Of a DNA stretch of 12,112 nt, positions 7,448-12,112 are shown piece by piece (within the stretch, counting starts at the first letter, position 1; every line of letters begins with the position of its first letter). Source of the stretch: Treponema sp. (GTDB lineage: Bacteria; Spirochaetota; Spirochaetia; Treponematales; Treponemataceae); NCBI GenBank assembly GCA_016282455.1, contig JAEEKM010000313.1, positions 1 through 12,112 of the forward strand, in the 5' to 3' direction. The notes below the pieces were generated by a model. It was not told the DNA's origin and searched no databases. It saw nothing but the letters and a program-made list of their open reading frames with translations. Position numbers and translations under genes: made by a program.

Positions 7448-8685
7448 TTCTCTGCCTCCCTGCTTGCATCAGTGATAAGAAGAGTGCTTTCTTTTGGAAC
7501 AGGAAGAGTAATGACAAAGCAGGTACCCGCCCCCTTCTCCGAGTGAACGTTTATGTCTCCCTGGAATTCCTTTATGATTTTATAAACCATTGTAAGTCCA
7601 AGTCCCGTACCGTCAGCCTTTGTTGTGTAATAGGGTTCAAAAACACGGGAAAGAGTTTTTTCATCCATACCGCAGCCGTTGTCTGCAACCACAAGATAAT
7701 AGTGACCTTCTTTTAAGTAAGACTCAACAACAAGTTCACCGCCCTTGTCGGGGAAACGTTCTTTTATTGCAGAGAGTGCATTCTGGCAGAGATTGGTAAC
7801 CACTTCGCGAAGTAATTTTTCATCTGCCAAAAGACGGGGACTTTCGTGACAGAGCTTAAGACGCACTTCCACACCTTTTCCCTTAAACTCAGGAATAAAA
7901 AACTGAACCATGCGTTCTACAACTGAATCCGGTTCACACAAAGTCATTGTTGCCTGAACGGGACGCACTGCAAAAAGAAAATCAAGAACTATTTTGTTAA
8001 GGTTGTCAATTTCTTCATTAACAATATCCAGATAGTGCTCGGTAAATTTTTCAGGCGGAAGTTTACCGTCTCCTTCCCTCTGTTTTTTTATTGCCTTTTG
8101 CAAAAGCTGAATGTGAATGCTGATTGCACCAAGAGGATTTTTTATTTCATGAGCAACAGATGCCGCAAGATTTGTAAGGCTTGCAAGACTTTCCATTCTG
8201 TGAAGAAGAATTTCCTGCTGACGTTTTTCCGTAATGTCTTCGATTGTAATTACAGAACCTTCAACACAACTCTGGCAGAGTCCTGTTTCATCCGTAGTTT
8301 TTTTTACAAAAGGAAGAATGCGGAGAGTTACAAAACGAACTTTATCTCCGACAGTAAAAGAAAATTCACTGCTCACATTTGTTTTTTTATTCAAAGTAGA
8401 TTCTTTTATGTAAGCAGAAATTTCTTCGTACTGAATAAAATCCCAGGCCATTACAAGCTTATGTTTTTTACCCTGAGAAAAAGAAAAAGAAAGCAGCCGT
8501 TCAGCCGCCTTGTTGGAACGCAGTAGTTTTCCGTCTGAATCAAGAAGAAGAATGCCTGTATACAAACTGTCCATGATTGCAGAAAGCGCATTACTTTCAT
8601 CTTCAAGAGACTGAATGAGAAACTTTACCTGCTCTTCCGGCATTTTGGAGATTTTTTTTAAGGCCTTGTTTACAAAGCTGTTCAT
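7444..8685 (-). CDS. Soluble PAS-domain sensor histidine kinase (NtrB/AtoS type)
   Basis: 413 residues with no transmembrane segment, so it is a cytosolic sensor. A short helical N-terminus (1-35) leads into a PAS domain, about 36-150, ending in the usual TIEDITEKR. HisKA is at about 165-240, with phospho-acceptor H179 in VAHEIKNPLGAI. HATPase_c is at about 285-398: N box around N302 (CQNAL), G1 DNGCGM (335-340), F box VFEPYYTT (348-355) and G2 GTGLGL (359-364). All boxes are intact. It should autophosphorylate and pass phosphate to D53 of the next gene product. The signal is unknown; a CxxC (C137, C140) sits in a loop late in the PAS domain. It overlaps the upstream holB-like gene and the downstream regulator by 4 bp each. 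GGGAGA lies 6 bases before the start. Confidence 0.95.
   Translation of the reverse strand: MNSFVNKALKKISKMPEEQVKFLIQSLEDESNALSAIMDSLYTGILLLDSDGKLLRSNKAAERLLSFSFSQGKKHKLVMAWDFIQYEEISAYIKESTLNKKTNVSSEFSFTVGDKVRFVTLRILPFVKKTTDETGLCQSCVEGSVITIEDITEKRQQEILLHRMESLASLTNLAASVAHEIKNPLGAISIHIQLLQKAIKKQREGDGKLPPEKFTEHYLDIVNEEIDNLNKIVLDFLFAVRPVQATMTLCEPDSVVERMVQFFIPEFKGKGVEVRLKLCHESPRLLADEKLLREVVTNLCQNALSAIKERFPDKGGELVVESYLKEGHYYLVVADNGCGMDEKTLSRVFEPYYTTKADGTGLGLTMVYKIIKEFQGDINVHSEKGAGTCFVITLPVPKESTLLITDASREAEK
7455..7461 (-). promoter_or_regulatory. Ribosome binding site of the response regulator gene
   Basis: AGGGAGG lies inside the 3' end of the kinase gene, 7 bases before the ATG at 7447. It is the strongest Shine-Dalgarno in the window and suggests that the regulator is made in excess of the kinase. 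Confidence 0.7.
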
Positions 8686-9953
8686 TGATTTTCTCCCAGG
8701 CCCTGCATAAGCACTTTATTTAAAATACCGCCGTTCAGATAATTTATCTGCATTAAGTTTCTGGCAAGAATTTCCAGAGCAGACTGAACCGTCAGGTTAT
8801 AAACAAAAACACTGTTCTGGGCATTCATAACTTCTTTAAGAATGCTGGAGGAAAGTTCAGAACCGGCAGGTGTTTTTGCAAGAGGCTTTTGTGCCTCAAT
8901 GATTCCTTCAAGAAAAAGACGGAAGGTAGACTTGGGAATAAAATCACCACAGGCACTTATGACAGAAGGAATATCGGGAACATGACCTTCTGTAATGGAA
9001 AGAAAATATTTTGAAGCAAAGTGGTAGAGCACATCAGGAGTAACCGGAAGATACTGCTGCATGAAGCGTTCAATGGTCTGGGGCATTGCACTCTGACCAA
9101 AGGAACTCTGGTAATGAAAGACCCGCTTCATTACTTCCTGCTGGTGTTCTTTTGTGCGTTCAAAAAAATTATAGGTTCTTACACGGGAAAGAATTGTCGG
9201 AAGAATGGCTCCCCTGTTTGCAGTCGTAAGAACAAACTCTGTGTTTTCAGGAGGTTCTTCAAGAATTTTTAAAAGGGCATTACGGGCACTTTCCTGCATC
9301 ATGTCTGCATTTTCTATGATGACAACTTTTTTTCCGGAAGAGGAAGTTCTTCTTGCCCAGGCAGACAGGTTGCGGATTTGTGAAAAGGGTAAAGAGGCAT
9401 ACATGTAGCCTGACTCAAGTTTCTCGCAGTTTTTTTCAATAGAGTCCAGAAGTTTTTGAAGTTCTTCCGGCTCGGGAACAGTTCTTCCCGGGGCTAAGAG
9501 TTCCATGTCTTCATCAATTGCCTGAACAATTGGTGCAAACTTTGAAAGTTTATCTTCACCTTCCCAGAGAAGCGGACTAAAACGGGCAGTAAGTTTTCTT
9601 ACGGAACGTAAAAAAAGAAATCGTGCCGCCTCAAGATGACGGGAGTTCTGTGCGTTTTGTGCAAGGAATGAAGCCTTTGCCGCCGCAATTTCCAGAACAC
9701 GACTACCAGCTCCAAGTAAAAGCATGGTATGGGAAGTGAGGGCTTTATTCTGCTGACAGTTTTGACAAGTGCAGTTCCATGCAGCTTTTTCTCCGGGCGC
9801 AGTACATGCAAAAGCACGCACCAGTTCAAGGGCAGTGGTAAGTTTTCCTGAAGCCACAGGACCTGAGAGAAGAATTGAACCTGGAAGCCTGGACGCTTTC
9901 ATGTCAGCCTGAAGAAGATCACAGGCACTCTGATGGAGCACATTGTCAAACAT
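8682..9953 (-). CDS. holB: DNA polymerase III delta prime subunit (clamp loader), enlarged
   Basis: 423 residues; E. coli delta prime has 334. The AAA+ start LPGSILLSGPVASGKLTTAL (23-42) has the P-loop-like GPVASGK. Cysteines C50, C61, C63 and C66 match the zinc module of the clamp-loader family. Residues 209-245 (KVVIIENADMM, then SARNALLKILEEPPENTEF) are the conserved delta prime/gamma core, and LPTILSRVRTYNF is the SRC-motif region with Val for Cys. Between the zinc module and the core lies about 110 residues of sequence (81-190) far longer than usual. The C-terminal half, about 265-423, is helical and matches the collar domain only loosely. It should help load the sliding clamp. A DnaX tau/gamma subunit is less likely because the Walker B is degenerate (IIENAD). 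It starts 3 bp after the cvpA stop; only a distant GGAAG precedes the start. Confidence 0.88.
   Translation of the reverse strand: MFDNVLHQSACDLLQADMKASRLPGSILLSGPVASGKLTTALELVRAFACTAPGEKAAWNCTCQNCQQNKALTSHTMLLLGAGSRVLEIAAAKASFLAQNAQNSRHLEAARFLFLRSVRKLTARFSPLLWEGEDKLSKFAPIVQAIDEDMELLAPGRTVPEPEELQKLLDSIEKNCEKLESGYMYASLPFSQIRNLSAWARRTSSSGKKVVIIENADMMQESARNALLKILEEPPENTEFVLTTANRGAILPTILSRVRTYNFFERTKEHQQEVMKRVFHYQSSFGQSAMPQTIERFMQQYLPVTPDVLYHFASKYFLSITEGHVPDIPSVISACGDFIPKSTFRLFLEGIIEAQKPLAKTPAGSELSSSILKEVMNAQNSVFVYNLTVQSALEILARNLMQINYLNGGILNKVLMQGLGENQ
8692..8697 (-). promoter_or_regulatory. Ribosome binding site of the histidine kinase gene
   Basis: GGGAGA lies inside the last codons of the delta prime gene, 6 bases before the ATG at 8685. 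The start itself overlaps the upstream TGA, as expected for translational coupling. Confidence 0.6.
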
Positions 9954-9956
9954 AAA

Positions 9957-10487
9957 TTAAATGCCGCTTCCTATTGATTCCTGAATTGTCTGTGTGGTTA
10001 CTTCTCCTGCTTTTCCAAGAGCGGCAGTAAAGGAAGTAACAGACCACTGAACTAAGGGATCAAGGATTTTTGCAAAAGTACTCTTTGCAAGAAGTTCCGT
10101 TACATCAAACCAGGGCTGGGCTTTAAGGGCGACAAGAATCATTACCACAACAAGCAGTCCTTCTACAAAACCAAAAACAAGCCCAAGGATTCTGTCTAAC
10201 TGACGGAAGAGACCGGCAGAGAAAATTCCCTTAAAGATTTTTTCAACAATCTTTACAAGAAGGAAGGCAACAATAAAAATCAGAACAAAAGCAATTACAA
10301 CTGCAAGCCAGTGGAAGGGAACAAGATTTTCAAACTGAATTGCAAGTTTACCGCAGAAAATTACGGCAGACCAGAGACCAAGAATCGGAGCTAAAAAATC
10401 AAAAACTCCGTCAAGAAAACCTTTTAAAAATCCAATCACACCAAAGGCAAGAACAACTACTAAAAAAACTAAATCAATAACCGGCAT
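9957..10487 (-). CDS. cvpA: CvpA-family integral membrane protein
   Basis: 176 residues, very hydrophobic. Four membrane segments are visible at about 3-22, 29-47, 59-82 and 103-123. The family signature LDRILGLVFGFVEGLLVV (about 97-114) leads into the last segment, followed by a soluble amphipathic tail (124-176). CvpA was named for colicin V production in E. coli; broader roles in envelope homeostasis are discussed but no mechanism is settled. Here it sits 18 bp after murG and 3 bp before the delta prime gene, which fits an envelope-linked housekeeping gene. AAGGAG 6 bases before the ATG is a strong ribosome binding site. Confidence 0.88.
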   Translation of the reverse strand: MPVIDLVFLVVVLAFGVIGFLKGFLDGVFDFLAPILGLWSAVIFCGKLAIQFENLVPFHWLAVVIAFVLIFIVAFLLVKIVEKIFKGIFSAGLFRQLDRILGLVFGFVEGLLVVVMILVALKAQPWFDVTELLAKSTFAKILDPLVQWSVTSFTAALGKAGEVTTQTIQESIGSGI

Positions 10488-10493
10488 TTTTTT

Positions 10494-10499
10494 CTCCTT
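10494..10499 (-). promoter_or_regulatory. Ribosome binding site of cvpA
   Basis: AAGGAG lies 6 bases before the ATG at 10487, within the 18-bp murG-cvpA gap. It fixes the cvpA start. Confidence 0.75.
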
Positions 10500-10505
10500 A
10501 AACTT

Positions 10506-11639
10506 TTACCTATTTAAAATCAGATTTGCAATTTTACGGGCAGCCCTTTCATCTCCCTTAAGGACTTTACATGCAGCAGAACATTTATTTCTTTCTTCTT
10601 CTGAAAGAAAAACTTCAAGTGCGGCACGGAGGTTTTCACCTGTGGCTTCCGGTCCTGCAAGAACTTTTGCACAGCCGCGCTCTTCTACATAACGGGCATT
10701 GTCCACCTGGTCTCCGCGGGTTCCAGAACCACAGAGGGGAATTAAAACCATGGGCTTTTCACAAACCACACATTCCCAGAGGGAGTTGGCACCGCTTCTG
10801 GAAAGAACAAGGTCTGCGGCCTGAAGAACAGAAGGCATTTCTGAATAAATAAAAGCAAAGGGCATGTAGGAAGAATCCTTCATTTTCATTACATCCGGCC
10901 TCTCTTCTGCAAAGGCTTTTCCTGTCTGATGAACGACAATAAAGCGTTCCTTAAGCCAGTCAAGGTTTTCTACAACAAGGTCATTTATCTGTCTGGCACC
11001 AAGACTTCCGCCCTGAATAAAAAGTAAGGGTTTCTTCTGGTCTTTTGGAATGCCGAGAAATTGCCTTCCTGACTCACAAAGGTTTTCGTAAAAAACAGGA
11101 CGAACGGGGTTTCCTGTTACAACGCATTTTTTTTGCAAGGCTTCTTTTAGATAATTTTTTGTAGCCTCATAGGAAACAAGCACTTTATCTGCAGAAGCTG
11201 CATTCAGACGGGTGGCAAGACCGGGAGTAAAATCGCATTCGTGGGTAAAGTATGGAATGCCAAGAAGTTTTGCAGCCCTGCAGGGAGGTACACTTACGAA
11301 GCCGCCTTTTGAAAAGAGAAAGTCCGGTTTGAGTTTTTTTAAAAGCCTTACCGCCTGGAAAAAGCCGTGAAGAATTTTAAAGACATCTACCAGGTTCTGG
11401 AAAGAAAAATATCGTCTTAGTTTTCCGCAGGAAATTCCGTAGAAGGCAGTTATACTTCCGCCTTCTGAAAGAAGATTTTTTTCAACAATGCCCCTGTCCA
11501 TACCGGAAGCTGAACCAATCCAGTAAATTTCAAGGGGAATATTTTTTTCTTTAAAAAGAGAAAGGGTTTCGTCTGCAACAGCAATGCCAGGGTAAATGTG
11601 ACCGCCGGTTCCTCCTCCCGCGAACACTATGCGCATCAT
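10506..11639 (-). CDS. murG: MurG, UDP-GlcNAc:lipid I N-acetylglucosaminyltransferase
   Basis: 377 residues, a normal length. MurG adds GlcNAc to undecaprenyl-PP-MurNAc-pentapeptide (lipid I) to make lipid II on the inner face of the cytoplasmic membrane. The N-terminal G loop GGGTGGHIYPG is at 8-18. The acceptor-side motif HECDFTPG (133-140) resembles the Gram-positive form HESDxTPG more than the E. coli form HEQNxxPG. GNPVR is at 176-180, the second G loop GGSLGARQIN at 210-219, and the UDP-GlcNAc site SRSGANSLWE at 280-289, with GDQVDNA at 309-315. The start is ATGATG; the first ATG (11639) overlaps the ankyrin stop by 4 bases and the second (11636) by 1. GAGG is 4 bases before the first and 7 before the second, so the second ATG is equally possible. 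It is the anchor for calling this a cell-wall operon. Confidence 0.97.
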   Translation of the reverse strand: MMRIVFAGGGTGGHIYPGIAVADETLSLFKEKNIPLEIYWIGSASGMDRGIVEKNLLSEGGSITAFYGISCGKLRRYFSFQNLVDVFKILHGFFQAVRLLKKLKPDFLFSKGGFVSVPPCRAAKLLGIPYFTHECDFTPGLATRLNAASADKVLVSYEATKNYLKEALQKKCVVTGNPVRPVFYENLCESGRQFLGIPKDQKKPLLFIQGGSLGARQINDLVVENLDWLKERFIVVHQTGKAFAEERPDVMKMKDSSYMPFAFIYSEMPSVLQAADLVLSRSGANSLWECVVCEKPMVLIPLCGSGTRGDQVDNARYVEERGCAKVLAGPEATGENLRAALEVFLSEEERNKCSAACKVLKGDERAARKIANLILNR

Positions 11640-12112
11640 TTAGCCTCTTTTACAGGATATTTTTCAAACAGTTCAACCATGCCGGGTTTCTTAAAGAGAT
11701 TGGCATAAGCCCTTGCACTCATTCCCATGCCGTCCTGCTTATCTGCATCTGCTCCGTGAGAAAGCAGAAGTTCTACAATCTTTAAGTTTCCGTTACCTAC
11801 TGCAAGTACAAGGATTGGCTGACCGTCGCTGCTTACAAAGGAAAGGTCTGCTCCCTTGTCAACAAGGAATTCGGTAAGCTCGAAGTTTTTTCTCCAGACT
11901 GCATCCATTACTGCAGAATAGCCTCTGTCGTTGGAGATTGCATTTATGTCGGCTCCCTTTTCCAAAAGCCACTTTACTCTGGAAACACAGTCGCTTCTTG
12001 TTGCAACACAGATTAAGGGAACACCGTCACCTGTGCGGGCATTTACATCCATTCCGCCGTCAACAAAGAGCTGGCAAAGGTTTTCGTTATCTTTGGAAAT
12101 TGCAGTTGCAAA
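11636..12112 (-). CDS. Ankyrin-repeat protein, 5' end beyond window
   Basis: The frame is open to the right edge. The 158 visible residues are the C-terminal part; an internal Met at 12052 is not the start, because the ankyrin pattern continues upstream of it (LCQLFVDGGMDVNAR). At least four repeats can be counted by their turns: GGMDVNAR, KGADINAISND, KGADLSFVSSDG and HGADADKQDGMG, each preceded by a helix pair such as IVELLLS. A short capping stretch ends VELFEKYPVKEAK. Ankyrin repeats bind other proteins; no enzyme domain is seen in this part and the partner is unknown. A signal peptide or other N-terminal domain could lie outside the window. The stop overlaps the murG start by 4 bases, so the two are probably translationally coupled and this protein belongs to the same operon. 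Confidence 0.88.
   Translation of the reverse strand, partial: FATAISKDNENLCQLFVDGGMDVNARTGDGVPLICVATRSDCVSRVKWLLEKGADINAISNDRGYSAVMDAVWRKNFELTEFLVDKGADLSFVSSDGQPILVLAVGNGNLKIVELLLSHGADADKQDGMGMSARAYANLFKKPGMVELFEKYPVKEAK

Noticed and set aside
8035..8526. 163-codon plus-strand open frame
   Set aside because: It is antisense to the PAS and HisKA coding region of an intact kinase. The Phe/Lys-rich product is typical of the complement of A-rich coding sequence.
11701..11716. Sigma-54-like TGGCAT...TTGC match
   Set aside because: The spacing between GG and GC is 11 rather than 10, it points antisense within the ankyrin gene, and no gene lies downstream on that strand.

Overview
The window looks like ordinary core chromosome of a spirochaete, most probably a Treponema. 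The pointers are a FliG1-type flagellar motor paralogue, a stand-alone FlgJ-type rod-binding protein with no muramidase domain, and the order murG - cvpA - clamp-loader delta prime - sensor kinase - sigma-54 activator. From memory, that order resembles the Treponema pallidum murG/atoS/atoC neighbourhood; this is recall, not a database result. A-rich coding strands, moderate GC and many T-runs on the plus strand fit a host-associated Treponema. The species cannot be named from the sequence alone.

Layout, left to right. (1) 1-2512, minus strand: a divergent FliG paralogue followed by an M16 metallopeptidase. The peptidase start overlaps the fliG stop, and the peptidase runs off the left edge. 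(2) 2513-2607: a 95-bp divergent intergenic region, the only real intergenic space in the window. (3) 2608-3141, plus strand: a FlgJ-like rod-binding protein, the only plus-strand gene. (4) 3151-12112, minus strand: one tightly packed train, in transcription order ankyrin-repeat protein (5' end off the right edge), murG, cvpA, holB-like delta prime, soluble PAS histidine kinase, NtrC-type response regulator, C-terminal J-domain protein and GH3 beta-glucosidase. Junctions are 4-bp ATGA overlaps, one 14-bp overlap, or gaps of 3-21 bp, so one long operon with translational coupling is likely. Its main promoter lies outside the window.

How the genes fit together. The left part belongs to motility: a switch-complex paralogue and a rod-assembly factor read from a shared control region. 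The long train joins peptidoglycan lipid II synthesis (MurG), a membrane protein (CvpA), replication clamp loading and a complete cytosolic two-component system whose output is sigma-54 promoters. It ends with a putative HSP70 co-chaperone and a cytosolic glycosidase.

I saw no tRNA, rRNA, CRISPR array, transposase, prophage or integration site, and no defence-type system. No convincing new system is present. The points worth a second look are the degenerate FliG, the insertion in delta prime, a CxxC in the kinase PAS region, the possible leaderless fliG transcript, and the J-protein and GH3 gene trailing a sigma-54 regulator.
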